NCBI GenBank assembly: GCA_002104945.1
Contig: MCFH01000010.1
Span: forward strand, 496,001 to 560,000
Reading direction: 5' to 3'
Origin: Piromyces finnis
Taxonomy: Eukaryota > Neocallimastigomycota > Neocallimastigomycetes > Neocallimastigales > Neocallimastigaceae
Length of the DNA: 64,000 bases
Numbering within the stretch: position 1 is the stretch's first letter; each line of letters begins with the position of its first letter. The notes below the pieces were generated by a model. It saw only the letters and a program-made list of their open reading frames with translations. It was not told where the DNA came from and did no database searches. This document shows, piece after piece, positions 22,881-41,463 of this stretch. Position numbers and translations under genes: made by a program.

Positions 22881-23781
22881 ATGACAGCAGAAAAATTCGT
22901 AATTGGTGTTTTAGGTATATTCTATATTATTGTCATATATATTTTATTTTATAAAAAAAGAAAAAAGGAAAAGTTTTAAAATTAATATAAAATTAATAAT
23001 ACAGAATTTAATAATTCCACATAACTCAAATATAATTATTCCATTGTTACTTTCAATCGTATTAATATTATTTAAATATAGCCTTACAAGGTGCTTTCCT
23101 TGAACATAAAAATTTATTATATCGTTTAGAGGATGTTAAAGAAGTTCGTGAAATTAGAAAACCAGAACAATTAGAAGGTATTGACGCATTAATTATTCCA
23201 GGTGGTGAATCAACCACAATGGCTTTAGTTGCTGAATCCTCTGGTTTAATGGAACCATTAAAAGATTTAGTTAAAGTTAAAAAAATACCAGTTTGGGTAT
23301 GTAAAAATAAAATAAAATTAAATAAATTATTTAATTTATATAACGCTATTTTAAGGTAGTATTAAAAATTTATTAATATATACACGTTATCATTCGTATA
23401 ATAAAGGGTACTTGCGCTGGATTAATTTTCCTTTCTGAACAAGCTGAAAAAGTTAAGAAGGGTGGTCAAAAACTTATTGGTGGACTTCATATTAAAACCC
23501 AAAGAAATGCTTTTGGTTCTCAAATTGATTCTTTTGTTGATGACTTAGATATTCCAGTTATTGGTGATAAAAAGTTTAAAGGTATTTTCATTAGAGCTCC
23601 AATAATAGAATCTGTTGCTGATGATGTCACTGTTTTATGTAGACTTAAGAGTGGTTCAATTGTTGCCGTTCAACAAGAAAACATAATTGCTACTGCTTTC
23701 CACCCAGAATTAACAAATGATCCAAGTTTCCATGAATACTTTATTAAACATATAAAAGAAAGAAAAGCTCTTGCTCAATAA
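22881..23781 (+). CDS. PDX2/SNO: Pyridoxal 5'-phosphate synthase glutaminase subunit
   Basis: The subunit hydrolyses glutamine and channels ammonia to the Pdx1/Snz synthase, which makes vitamin B6 (PLP) de novo. Three exons (22881-22914, 23082-23296, 23407-23781) join to about 200 residues, the usual length. All hallmark parts are present: the start [15 protein letters not shown], the oxyanion-strand motif IPGGESTTM, the nucleophile-elbow [13 protein letters not shown] with catalytic Cys (split by intron 2 between W and G), the conserved LGGL-type segment ([15 protein letters not shown]) and the C-terminal catalytic [10 protein letters not shown] with His and Glu of the triad. There is no targeting sequence, so it is cytosolic. 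Its Pdx1 partner is not in the window. Confidence 0.95.
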
Positions 23782-24268
23782 ATATAAATATAATATTATA
23801 AAGAAACTCAATAATAATTTAAACCATATATTTAACTTTACCCTAAACAAACCATATTCATATGTAATAAATATAATGACAAAACTAATTTAAAATATTA
23901 AATACAAAAATAAAAAATAAGAAAGAAAAAAAATCAACAATTCTAATAGAATATAATATAATAGAAAATATTAAAAATGCATATATATATATAATAAACT
24001 TAAACTTTTTTCATTAAATTAAAATATCTTTACAAAATAAAAAGTCTTTAATAATAAAAAAAAATTTAAAATAATTATTTATTTAAGAAAAAACTTTTGT
24101 AATTATATATAACTAATTACATAAGAAAGTTCAAATAATATAGAAATAAAAAAGAAATAATATGTATTTTTTTTTTTTTTTTTTTTTAATAATTTATTAT
24201 TATTATTATTATGAAAAATAGTAATGTATTAAATTATATTCAATAGTATAATATCTACTAAGTATTTT

Positions 24269-24300
<32 letters not shown>

Positions 24301-24431
24301 GAATGTTTAGTGTATAAAATAAATATTCTATTTAAAATACGAAAACTAACATCAATGTTATCTATTTTTATTAATTAAAATTTTATATATAATAAATGAA
24401 TTTCATATCAATATTTGATATTAAATTAAAT
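23782..24431. other. Convergent intergenic region, PDX2 and NMD3 3' ends
   Basis: AT-rich, with two poly-T runs (near 24170-24190 and 24270-24297). It is expected to hold the 3' ends of both convergent genes. No gene is visible. Confidence 0.5.
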
Positions 24432-26676
24432 TTATTCCATTTCGACATCTTCCTTATCTTCTAAAGTTAATTCATCTAATAATTCTTCTAATTGAATTTC
24501 TGGGAAGTCTTCTTCAGCTTCAGATTCATCAAGCATTTCATCGTCTTGTGGTTGTTCTGGATGGTTATTTGGATCTAATTTTAGAGAATAAATGGTTAAT
24601 ATATTAATTCTTTTCAATATTTTAAATAAATTAATACATACTCTTATAAAGATTAATCATTCCTCTTAATTCTGGATCTTCTTCGATATCTCTTAAGAAT
24701 AATTCATAATCTTGTTCAGCCTTAGCAACTTCAGCCTTAGTCTTTTCACCATTGTTTTCTTCTTCCATAGCAAGTTCCTTCAACTTCCAGTTACGAGCTC
24801 TATTTCTTCTTCTACGGCTTGGGTATGATTTCTTAACTAATACAACATCTGGTACACTATTAGATCTACAGTAATCTTCGAAAATTTGATTGTTAAAGTT
24901 GGAATGAGCTAAGTTATAACTATTATATTTAAAAAAAAAAAATAATAATATTTAGTATAAATTTTTATTTCATTTATAATAATAATTAAGAAGAAAAGAT
25001 AAATATATACCCAAAAGCATGATCACCAGCCTTTAAAACATTACCAAGATGAGTTCTTGCTATGAAAGTGTTTGAAAAGTCATTTGATAAGCAGACTTCA
25101 ACAGTAATTTGTTGATATTTACCAACTCTTGGTCCGTATTCTATTACATCAATAATATAATATTCAACTAAATCTTGATAACTACAAAGAGCTTCAAATT
25201 GACTGTATTTACTTTCCCAATAAGTTTGTGGTCTAATTTCGGCAACTATAAAAATATAAAGATTAATTATTATTTACATGCAAAAAAAAAAAAAAAAAAA
25301 ATCCAATCCTTTATAAAGCTTCTTAATTAAATATAGCTTACTTTTCATAGTATTTGGATCAATAACTTGAATGGTGTTACTGATTCTACTACAAATACAT
25401 AATTGATTAATCATAGATGAATTATGAGCAATCTTTCTTGGAAGACATAATAAATCATCTTTACATATTGGAATAAGTTCACAAGAATAGGTAAATTTAT
25501 AACTTTTACTACCAGTGTGAATATCTGCAGATAATAATTGTTCTGAGGTCTTAACTCTATATAATATTAACATAGTCATTTATTGTTAAGGATATTAATA
25601 TTTTATTATATTATTATATAATTATGCGTATTTTATTCTTTAGTTCCTTTTACCTTATTGGGGTAATGCTTTGTAAAAATTCAACCATTTTAATTGCATG
25701 AGCACGTTGTGAATAATAGAAATCAATACCATCCTTTGCTTCTTTAATATTATTAGCATCTCTTTGAGCATTATGTTTTAAAATAACTTGTTCTAAGAAT
25801 AAGAAAGTTCTCTTATGATTGACCTTTTGTCTAACTTGAACACATGCCTTCCAAGTATTTTTAGCAGCAGCATCAGTACAATCTTCACAAATTTGATTAC
25901 AAACTAAGAAAGTAACAACAAATACTTGTTGAAGAATAGTATTGGCAAAAACCTTTTTGTTAATTTAAAGGAGAAAAAGTTATTTATATATAAAATAAAA
26001 TACTTAATTAATATATAATTATAATATAATAATAACATATTTATTTATTATGAATAAATAAATATAAAAGTTTAATACTGAAAAAGAAAAAAAAAATAAT
26101 TTTATTTTAAAACATTATATTAAATCATTTTCTCTCCAATAAACTAATTATTATAATTTATAATATAATCCAATCCAAGTAATAAATATGATGATATTTA
26201 CTTCTTTTTGAATAGTTAATTGAAGCTTAATACGCTTAGAGTGAGGTTCGGTGTAAAGAAATTGAGCATTGATTAATCTAACTTTACTTAAACCCTTTAA
26301 ACGCTTTAAACATAAAGCTAATAATTCTCTGGATTCTAATTCACAGTAAACCCATAAATTTGGTGGTTGAAGATAACGTTCACATGAACGACAGAAATTT
26401 AATGTACATTGTTTTGGGATTCCTTCAGTAATATCGACTTCATTTCTAATACAATCAATACACATATTTGCTGGATTTGGTGTAATTGGTACACCACAAT
26501 TACAACAAAGACTATAAAATAAATATATATATAATTATATTTTCATTATTAGTAATACATATTGAATATTACTATATGTTATATAATAACTACAATAATT
26601 CGAATAATTAATATTTTGTTATTTATTATTACATTGTTTGATTTGTAATAGTTGGATTATAATGTTGGTATTCCAT
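24432..26676 (-). CDS. NMD3: NMD3, nuclear export adaptor of the 60S ribosomal subunit
   Basis: NMD3 binds the pre-60S particle and recruits the exportin CRM1 for nuclear export. About seven exons join from the ATG at 26676 (first exon MEYQHYNPTITNQT). The N-terminal zinc-binding region carries the family's paired Cys motifs: LCCNCGVPITPNPANMCIDC, then CTLNFCRSCERYLQPP. It continues with the conserved LCLKRLKGLSKVRLINAQFL, YYSQRAHAIKMVEFLQSITP and FTYSCELIPICKDDL, then DYCRSNSVPDVVLVKKSYP and a basic RRRRNRARN cluster that can act as NLS. The acidic C-terminus contains a leucine-rich export signal (IQLEELLDELTLED). About 510 residues in all, the normal length. Its promoter lies in the 600-bp region shared with the end of the SANT gene. 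Confidence 0.93.
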
Positions 26677-27288
26677 TGTTAATTATATTTTTTAAAAAAG
26701 AATTATATAATAAATAAATATATATATATATAGCAATAGAGGAATAAGGGGGAAAGAAAATAAGAAGAATTGATTTCAACGCTTAAATAAATAAGTAAAA
26801 CAAATTTCTAAAACAATTTATTCCTCTTATTTATAAAGTGTAAATTATAAAATTTGAACTTTTTTCTGTAAATCTTTTTAAAATTTAAAAAAAAAATTTA
26901 AAAAAAGTTATATTTTATTGGAGTTATTTTATCCAATCATATATTGTTTTTTTATATTAATAAATACTTTTTAATATATTGAAAATTAATTATGATATTA
27001 CTTAACCATAAATAAAATTTAAAATAATTTTATTATTATTTTTTAACTTTCATTAAAATTTATTAATAATTGATTTATTAATAAATGGATATATTATTAA
27101 GTTTACAATTTTTATTAATAATGAACTATTAATAATAAGTGGTATTTCTGTGGAAAAAGAAAAATATAAATTTGTTTATAAACATAAAAATATTTATGTA
27201 AAATTAAAAAAATGAATGAATTAATTTATGTAGATTGAAAAATATAGAAATTAATTAATATGAAGATAATAATTATAGTAATAACAGC
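26677..27288. other. Intergenic region upstream of NMD3
   Basis: AT-rich, with no coding signal. It spans the NMD3 promoter side and the 3' end of the SANT-domain gene. Confidence 0.5.
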
Positions 27289-28036
27289 TTAATGTTTAGG
27301 TTCTGTTGCTTCAATCATTTCTTTAACTTTTCCATTTCCATCATCAATAAGACAATTATTCTTCCATGCATTACATTTTAAACCAATTTCTTTATTTCTA
27401 TTGTACTCTCTTTTGATATCTTCTTCTCCGCCCTTCCAATCTTTATACAATTTAAGATTTTGTCTTCCAATTAAATGAATTGTTTTAATACGAAGATCGT
27501 TTCCTGACTTTGAATTAAAAATTAATAATTAATAATTTTAAATGATAAAAATAAATGTGGTTTTTAAAATTATATAACTAAAATATTATATTAACTTACC
27601 CACTTTGGTAATAAACTTTCTGAAATTTCACGGAAATGACCAATTCCATATTTTTCAATACCTTTGATTAATAAATTACGTTCTATAGAAGTCCATTTCC
27701 TTACTTCATTAGTTTTTAATACAGTACCTTTTGATAATCGAAAATATCTTTAAAATATTAAATTTCAAAATTTATATACGTTAGGAAATATTTATAAAAT
27801 GAGAAAAAAAAACATATAAATAAAATAATTGTTTGTTGCATAATTTTAAAGATAAATAATAGTTATAAATTTAATTACTCTTGATTTAATGTTCCATCTT
27901 CTAATATAAGATTTTTAGTATTCTCAAATTCTTTTCTAACACAAAACTTTTTTCTCATTTCTTTAACCCATTCATGTTTTTTATTTAATTCTTCTTTGAT
28001 TTTATTTTCTTGTGCTAAATCCTTTTCTACTACCAT
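27289..28036 (-). CDS. SANT/Myb-like domain protein
   Basis: Three exons join in frame to about 175 residues. Exon 1 is a charged helix (VVEKDLAQENKIKEEL, EWVKEMRKKFCVRKEF). Exons 2-3 hold one SANT/Myb-type repeat: RKWTSIERNLLIKGIEKYG, then HFREISESLLPKWSGNDLR and KTIHLIGRQNLKLYKDWKGG, with the spaced Trp residues that form its core. The tail ends EMIEATEPKH. A single repeat of this sort more often occurs in chromatin or transcription complexes than in sequence-specific Myb factors, but I do not recognise the family. The start is uncertain: I use the ATG at 28034-28036, but an AG just upstream (about 28051) could be a splice acceptor, so a further 5' exon is possible. Confidence 0.6.
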
Positions 28037-28965
28037 CGTACTTAAATCACTATTATAATATTATAAAGTATTTATATAAAATAAAGAATAAAAAAGCTGA
28101 TATATAATTTTTTTTATTCATATATATTACATAAAAATCTTTTAATTAATAATTAATATTTATTATATATTTAATGTATACATTAAAAAAAATATTGAAA
28201 ATAGTTTACATTAAACAATTTAATATTTTTAAATAGTTATTAAAGTTAATTTAAACTTTGTTTTTGTATATATAGATTTTAATATTTTCTATATATTCCA
28301 ATTAATCAAATATGAATCTTATATTTTATCTATTTTCTTGGTATTTTTTTTTTATTTTTTAAATGAACAAAAAAAAAAAAAGAAATTTAAATAAAATATC
28401 GAAAATCTATTAAACTCTATAAAATAAATTAAATAAAATATAAAAAATAAAATATAAAAAATAAAATAAAAAAAGAAAGAAAGAAAATAAATAAAGAAAA
28501 GAATAACGATAAGAAAAGAAAGTGATTATAAATAAAATTAAATTCCGATGTTAAATTAAAATAAAATTTCTCTTTTTAAATTAATAAAAGCAAAATTAAA
28601 ATACTGAATATCAAAATTTAATAAAATAGAATATACAAAAACAAAAATAAAGAAAGCAATAAATTAAATCAAAGTATAAGTTTGAAAATTAAGAGTATAT
28701 TTTCAATATTAAATTTAACTCGATAATTCAATTCTAGAAATTTAATTTCAAATTTGAAAATTTGGAATTATATTCTTTTCCATTGATTTAATTAAAAACA
28801 TACAGAAGAAGAGAATAATATAAAAAAAATAAAATAAAATGAAATGATAAAAATGTAATATAATATGAATATAATTTAAGTATATAAAATCAAACTCTAA
28901 ATTTTTATTTAATACATTATTAAAAACAGATTCTTCAAATAATATTATAAAATAAAAATACAACA

Positions 28966-29037
<72 letters not shown>

Positions 29038-29068
29038 CGAAATAACAATAGAAAAAATAATAATAAAA
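28037..29068. other. Divergent intergenic region between SANT gene and three-TM gene
   Basis: Low-complexity A-rich sequence on the plus strand. It ends in an (AAT)n array at about 28969-29033 just 36 bp before the ATG of the next gene, so the array is probably in its 5' UTR or core promoter. Confidence 0.5.
28969..29033 (+). repeat. (AAT)n microsatellite in a 5' leader
   Basis: About 21 AAT units on the sense strand of the gene starting at 29069. Confidence 0.9.
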
Positions 29069-30090
29069 ATGTCTGTAAGTTCATATAAAAGCCTTGAAGA
29101 AGGTATATATAAACCAACTCTATATGATAAGATTTTTCGAAATACTAGAGTAGTAAGTAATTAAATTTTTATAATATTGAGTAATATTTTCTGTAATATA
29201 TTAATTATTTAAAAATAATTTTTAAACATTAAATAATAAGGATAGATTTATAGATCACATTATAATATGTAAGTAATATATATATAATAAATTCATAAAT
29301 ATATATGTATACACACTGAATAATTATTAAAATATTAATATATATAATATATTTCAAAAAAAAAAAAAAGTTCTTGTGCTTGTTTTTGTAACGGTAAATG
29401 TTTATTCTTAAAATTTATATTATTATTATAATAATGATAATGGTAATAATAAATTAATAAATTTATTAGGGGACTTTTATATTTTTAATAATTGAAGGAA
29501 TAAGGCAAAGAATTGTATATATTTTTATAGGTTTGTTTAAGATTTTTAAAAATTATAATATAAAATATTATATTAAAATATAAATTAATATATGTTTTTA
29601 AATATAGCCTTATGTTTGTTTGCTTATATGTATTGTGAAATTAAGCTAGTATGTCTTTCCATAATTTTTAAAATATAATATTAAATTTTAAGAAATTATA
29701 TATTAATTTTTTTATTCTATATAATAATTAATATAAAACGGTGTAAATAGGTGAAGGTAATAATTTATCAAATAAATTAACAACAAATAAAATTTGAAAA
29801 TCTTTATTAAATATATATTCTATATACACTATATAATATATTATATTATATATTGAATAATATATATAAATATTAATTCATAAATTAATATTAAAAGTAT
29901 TATAGAAAAGGAGAATTAGTAAGTATATCAATATAATTTATATTGTCTATAATAAATATTAATTCTAATATTAATATTAATATTGAATTTTTACAAGGAA
30001 TCAAAATTTAAAAAACTGATATTAGGATTAGGATTTTCAATAGTACTTCAATGTGCTATATCAATATGTGTAATAGAATTCCACGTTTAA
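29069..30090 (+). CDS. Small predicted three-TM membrane protein
   Basis: Not recognised. The first exon starts MSVSSYKSLEEGIYKPTLYD. Short exons at 29242-29269, about 29371-29391, 29470-29531 and 29609-29650 then follow, with the last exon at about 30000-30090. The joined product is about 110 residues with three hydrophobic spans: IIIFLVLVFVTGTFIFLII, IVYIFIALCLFAYMY and LILGLGFSIVLQCAISICVI. The final exon only comes into frame cleanly if a 6-nt exon (GTGAAG, about 29750-29755) is used or the previous donor joins it directly; both keep frame. Very short exons make this model less certain than its neighbours. Hydrophobicity and GT-AG borders are the only support. Confidence 0.5.
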
Positions 30091-30167
30091 AAAATTTGGA
30101 AATCAATTATAGATTTATCGAATAATATTAAGTATTTTCACTGAAAGAATTTAATCATAGATATAGA

Positions 30168-30205
<38 letters not shown>

Positions 30206-30616
30206 CATTTATTTAATAGATTGATTATTACTATAAAAAAATATACCAAAATCTATTAAATATATTCTTTCAATAAATTTCTTTTTATCATTTAAAAAAA
30301 AAATGTTTAAAAATTTTTGAATATTGTAATTTATATATTTTTAATAATTAAATTTAAAAATAAAAAAGTAAATATAAAAGCAGTTAAAATATTTCATTTT
30401 TTAAAATACAATATGTAAAATATTATTAATTTTATAACGCTATAAATTTTAAAATATAATCATTTATAATGTTTTCTCTATTTTAAATTTTTTATTTTTT
30501 ATTTTTATATATATTATCTTTTTTTATCTATTAATCTAAAAGATTATCATTTTTACTTTTATATTTTAATATATTTAAATAATACATTAGTAATATTTTC
30601 TATGTGTTTATTTTAT
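30091..30616. other. Intergenic, AT-rich
   Basis: Poly-T followed by poly-A near 30170-30204 can form a long hairpin. Otherwise featureless. It contains the 3' ends of the two convergent flanking genes. Confidence 0.5.
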
Positions 30617-31132
30617 TTATAATAAAAGAGCTAATAAAGCATTAGCAATTAATAAAGCTGCACAAATTTTTGTAGTTTCAGCACCATCATTGTAATCTTC
30701 ACTTGTTAAAGTACTTTGAGAAGTACTTGTACTTGAACCTTGATTTTGGTTAGTACCATTTGGAGTGTTATCGGAATTTAAAGGAATATCGGTTTTACCT
30801 TCAGTAATTTCATTGTAAACATTAGCTGGAATACTTTTTGGATCTAAACCAGCAGAAGCACATTGACTATTAGTATCGGCTTCAAGTTGTTGCTTAGCTG
30901 TTTGAATAGTTGGTTCATCTGGGCAATAATCGTAACAATCATCAATTAAAGTATCATATACACAATTACACTTAAAAATTTCACTTTGTTTAGTTGCACA
31001 GAAGGTATCACGAGCATCAGTTCTAATTCTTACACAATCATTCATAGTTTTTAAAATGTCTTCTGGACATTCTGCCTTGGCACTAGCAAGGAATGTAATA
31101 GCAAAAATAGCATATAATAAGAAGGATTTCAT
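30617..31132 (-). CDS. GPI-anchored, Cys-rich cell-surface protein
   Basis: A single-exon 171-residue protein. Residues 1-20 are a clear signal peptide (FLLYAIFAITFLASAKA, cut before EC). The mature part has about ten cysteines within residues 21-95 (ECPED, NDCVRIR, FCATKQ, KCNCVY, DCYDYCPDE, QCASAG), probably disulfide-paired in a small helical domain. A Ser/Thr/Asn-rich linker follows (NQGSSTSTSQSTLTSED). The C-terminus has a small-residue omega region (NDGAETT) and a hydrophobic tail (AALLIANALLALLL), the layout of a GPI-attachment signal. Such proteins are common in fungal walls and membranes. No named family is recognised. Codon use is clean (GGT, GCT, CCA), suggesting good expression. 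Confidence 0.75.
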   Translation of the reverse strand: MKSFLLYAIFAITFLASAKAECPEDILKTMNDCVRIRTDARDTFCATKQSEIFKCNCVYDTLIDDCYDYCPDEPTIQTAKQQLEADTNSQCASAGLDPKSIPANVYNEITEGKTDIPLNSDNTPNGTNQNQGSSTSTSQSTLTSEDYNDGAETTKICAALLIANALLALLL

Positions 31133-31949
31133 TTTTGATTTCTTTTTTTTATATAGTTTTTTTTTCTATTATTATTTTTTAATAGATAAAGAATTTAAAA
31201 AAAAAAAAAAAAAAAAAAAAATATTTATATTAAAAATTTGAATTAAAATGATATATTATAATATAATAAAATATTAATATATAATTAAAATAATTAAAAT
31301 AATTAACAAATAATTAAAGTAATATTACACAAAATACCATATGAAATAACTTAAATAATATATTTTAATTATTATAAGGTTTATTTAATTTCTATCATAA
31401 AATAAAATAAAAAAATTATTTTTAATTATTGTTAATTAAAGGATTAATTCTCTTCTTAATTATTATTATTATTATTATTAGGATAATGAAAACCTTTTTT
31501 TCAATAAATAATTAAGAACTATAATTCAAAATCAAAAAAAATGTAAATATATATATATTTAACATTTTTATTAAATTATAATTTATAATTATAATTTATA
31601 TTAAATACAGTTTTTTTAAAATATTGCTTGCTTTTTAGCATTATTATTATAATATATTGAATTTATAAATACATTATTTATAATTATTTGTTCTACGCCA
31701 TAAAGTTTTAAATTATTAAATTCTTAATTACATTATAAAATCTTTATATTTCAAGCCATAAAACATAATTTATTTTATTTTCTCCTATTTCTTCCAAAAT
31801 AGGAGGTGTGTGTTTGATGTATAAAAAAATAATTTTATAATTGATTTTCCTTTAATACATTATAATATTTACTTATTATTGTATTTACACTTTTATATTT
31901 ATTATATTATTTTTACATTTTTTTTATTTTTATTAATTAAAATAAAATT
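31133..31949. other. Intergenic, AT-rich
   Basis: Includes a poly-A tract at 31198-31221 upstream of the GPI-protein gene and no coding signal. It carries that gene's promoter and the 3' end of the receptor gene. Confidence 0.5.
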
Positions 31950-37208
<5,259 letters not shown>

Positions 37209-38338
37209 TTTTCTATTGATGATCCTAAATTTTTAAATATATCAAATCTTAATAAACATAAATTTTGATTATGAAAATTAAAATATTAAACATATTTAAT
37301 ATTAAATATAATTTTATATGTATTAAATAAACTTTATGCATCTAAGAAAAAAAAAACTTTTAACAATCTACAATAGTTACTTTTAAATAAAATGTTAAAA
37401 AAAATTTCAATAAATTTGAGCAAAAATTTTTAATTTTTCCTTTCTTGGAAATTTAATTATTGTTAATGTAAACTAATATTAATTATTTAAAATTTATTTA
37501 AAATTAAGGATATTATAAAGCTATTTTAAAATGAATGATTATTATAGTTTTTTTTTTTTTTTTTTTCATCAAAACAGTAAATTTTTTAATACAAAAATAA
37601 ATAAGATATTAATGATATATAATGACATTTATTTTGAATATTGAATAATTTTTATTATGAGTTTTTCAAAATTGTTAAAAAAGTTTAATTAACTAATTTT
37701 AAATTTTAAATATAAGAATTTTATATAAACAATAATATAAATATAAAAATTTTATTATTGTGTACCATGGTTTCTTTTTTTTTTTTAACTAATTAAATAA
37801 AGAAATAATTGAAATTTTTTTATGTTTTTTTTTAAAATTTCAATTTTAATCATATATTTAAATTGAAATAACTAAATATTATAAGCATATATAATAAAAG
37901 TATCTTTCAATATTTTTTTTTAGCATTTTTAGCAATTCCTTAATAAAATAATAAATCTCTTTTTTTTTGTCTCTATTTCAATTTTAACATAATATTGATT
38001 TACTATTAAACTTTATTATTAATCAAATTATTTATTAAACTTTATTATTAACATTCTTTAAATTAAAAATGATATTAAAATCAAATAATTTTTAATATAA
38101 AATGAAAATTTATTGTATATTAAAAGTTATTGTTTTTTAAATCAATGATATATTAATAATAGATTGTGTATATATTATATACTTATGTGATTGAATAATA
38201 AGTAAGCCACTAAAATTTACTTCATTATATCTTTTATATTTTAAAAAAAATATATAAAAAAGGAATTCGATATTTTTCATTGAAGTTTTTGAAATTTAAA
38301 TTTTAGAAATTTAATTAATTTAATATAGAAATAACAGA
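37209..38338. other. Divergent intergenic region, receptor and LTV1
   Basis: AT-rich, with several poly-T tracts and no coding signal. It contains the promoters of both flanking genes. Confidence 0.5.
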
Positions 38339-40978
38339 ATGGGTAAAAAACCATTTATTGATAAGAAAAATGCTAGATACTATGAAGTTGTTCACAGATC
38401 TCAAAGAGATCCTTTATTAGCTGATGAAAATGCTTCAAAATTTGTTTTAAAGCAAACATGCCCAAGTATTAATCTTCTTAAAGTAAATTTTATAAAATAT
38501 TTTATAATTATGAATATAATTGTATATTTATGAAAAGAAAAGAGTAGTCAATTATCTATTAAACAAAAATGTTTTATCAATATAAAATAAAAAAAATGAT
38601 TTATTTTATAAAATTATTTATCGGTTGGTTATAAAGAAATGAATTATAAAAATAATGAAATGAAATTTTGTCCCTTTAAATTGGAGATTACAACACTATA
38701 AATATTTGAATAAAAATTTATAGGAAAAAATAATTAAATAATCATTAGTCGTAAATAATTTAAATAAAAAGGCAATAATTAATATTTAACATTTAAAAAT
38801 TTAGTAAATAACAATTTATTTGAAAAGAATATTTTACATTATAAAATTTTTTGTTTAAACTTTATAATTCAATAACTTTATATTAATTAAAATCATTAAA
38901 TATTAATGGAAATATATATAGAAAGGAAAATATATGTTAAGACCAGAAGATGATGAAATTGGTTATGTTGAAGATTTCCCAGAAAATGACGCTAACTATG
39001 ATTATGAAAGTGTTGATGAAGAATTTTCTGAAAATGATATTTTTGATGTTAGTACTGATGATGAAGAAAATAAATTAACTGATGCTAAGGGAAATACCAT
39101 TAAACGGTAATTTATAAATATCAATATAATGGAATATATATATATTTAAATTCAAATGATATTAATTAATTTCCAATATAAATATTAAATATAAAGTGAA
39201 GCTGGTGTTGCTGCTTTGTATGGTATTGATTTTGATGATACAAAATATGATTATATGCAACATTTAAAGGTAATCGGTGAAGATCCAACTGCTGTATTTA
39301 TTCCATCAAAAGAAGAAGAAAAAAAAGAAGCTAAAGCAAAGAAGGGAATTAAATTCCTTGTAAATATTCATAAAGAAATAAATTAAAATTATTTAAGAAA
39401 TATTTATAAACGGAATATGATAATTAACATGGTATTTATATAATAGGATGAATCTATCGATCTTGATGAAAAGCCAACTCAAAAGAAAAAGGTTACTTTC
39501 CAATTACCAGAAGAAGCTTTACCATCAAAATATGAAGAAGAAGTTGGTTTAATGAACAGAGAAGATTCTGATAGTAAGTTTAAATATATAAAAAATATAT
39601 GATATATAATGAATATGGAATTAAAATAATTAACAATTTCTATTTTAAAAGTTTTAACTGCCAATCCATATGTCAGAGAAGTCTTATACTCTTTAGATGA
39701 TCCAACAACAATTGATGATGATATGGAAGATGATTTCATTTTACAATTAAATGCTGCCCCAGCAGAAGGTGAAGAAGAATTTGATATGGAAAAAGCTATG
39801 TATGGTTTAGATGACGAATCAGAAGATGATGAAGATGATGAATGGGCTGCTGTTAGAAAGTAATACTCAATATTAAAAATTAAAGTGATTTTATAAATAT
39901 TAATTATAAATATAATTTTACATATTCAATTAAAGATTCAAGAAAGAACAAAAGAAAGAAGAATTCTATAATGATGATGATGATGATGAATTTGAAGATC
40001 GTCGTACTGCTTTAACAGGATTCTCCATGAGTTCTTCAGCTATGTTCCGTAACAAGCATTTAACATTATTAGATGATAGATTTGAAAGAGTTATTAATCA
40101 ATATGATGATGATAATATTGGTGAATTAGATCCAGAAGCACCAAATGTTCGTGGTAATATTGATGATACTGCTCTCCCAGAACATTATGATAAGTTATTT
40201 GATGAATTTTTGGATAGTAAAGATGTATTAGGTAAAAAGGTAATAGAAAAATTTGCTGGTGGTGTACCAGAAGATCAAATAGCAGAATTACGTGAAGAAC
40301 TTAAAGCTGATGGTTTTGATATTTTAAAATATGAACAAGAAGAAAGTAAAAAGAAGGAAAAGGTACAAATGATTGAAAGAGAATTATCAAAGAATGAAAA
40401 GCGTGAAAAGAATAATTGGGATTGTGAAACTATTATTAGTAAGTTTTATTATTATCTATCTAAATAAATTTTCTAATTAAATCAAAAATTAAGCAAAATA
40501 AATAACCTTCAATTTTTTATAACTAATTTTATTTATATTTATAGCAACATATACAAATATCTATAATCACCCAAAAATGATTAAGGATGATACTGTTAAA
40601 AAAATTCATGTAACTAGAAAAGGTTTACCTATTGTAGAAAAAGAAGTTTCAGATGAAGAAGAAGAAGAAGAAGAAGAAGAATATGAAGTAAGAGTAAATA
40701 AGGGTGTAGCTCGTAACAGAAATGAAACAAAAGAAGAAAAGAAAGCAAGAAAAGAAATGATTAAGAATGCTAAAAAGGTAATAATAATAGAAACGATAAT
40801 TTATAGTAAATATTATAAATATACAATAAAAATATATATTAATCTAAATAATTTTAAAAAATAGGAACGTCGTGAAGCAAAGAAGGCCACTAAGAAGGCA
40901 TTTAAGAAAGAACATATGAAACAAGAAAAGATTCAAAAGAGAAAAGAAATGCAAGAACGTACTATGAAGATTGAATAA
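38339..40978 (+). CDS. LTV1: LTV1, 40S ribosome biogenesis factor
   Basis: LTV1 is a late pre-40S assembly factor that holds the uS3/eS10 region of the head until casein-kinase phosphorylation releases it. About eight exons join to roughly 480 residues. The N-terminus is diagnostic: MGKKPFIDKKNARYYEVVHR and SQRDPLLADENASKFVL, followed by YGIDFDDTKYDYMQHLK (exon 3). The middle is acidic, with LDDRFERVINQYDDDNIGEL and EHYDKLFDEFLDSK, both LTV1-like. The C-terminus is a basic helix (REAKKATKKAFKKEHMKQEK) as in the family. Exons 1-2 are separated by an unusually long intron (38481-38921). One of two ribosome-assembly genes here, with NMD3. Confidence 0.92.
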
Positions 40979-41432
40979 GTAGACATTTTATGCCTAAAAG
41001 TGAAAAGGAAGAAACAATTTTTATAAAATAGGGATATTTGTATATAAACTATGCATTATTATTTATTTAAAACTAGAGAATCAATACATTTTTTTTTTTA
41101 ATTCATTCATCAAAAATCATTTAATTTATATTTTATTTATTAGAATTTATTACAACAGAGAGAAATAAAATAAAAAAAAATATATTATTTATAATTATAG
41201 TTTAATATATATATATTTTTTACGCATTCAGTATTTCACTTAGCAAAAAAAAAAAAAAAAAAAAATCTAAATTTATATATATATATTTTTCATCTTTATT
41301 TTTTTCTTTTATCATACCATAAAATATTTTTATATTCTCAAAAAAAAAAAAAAAAAAAAAAAAAACTTATTTTAATACTAATATACTAATACTACTAATA
41401 CTAATAAATAATACTAATACTAATATAAAGAA

Positions 41433-41463
<31 letters not shown>

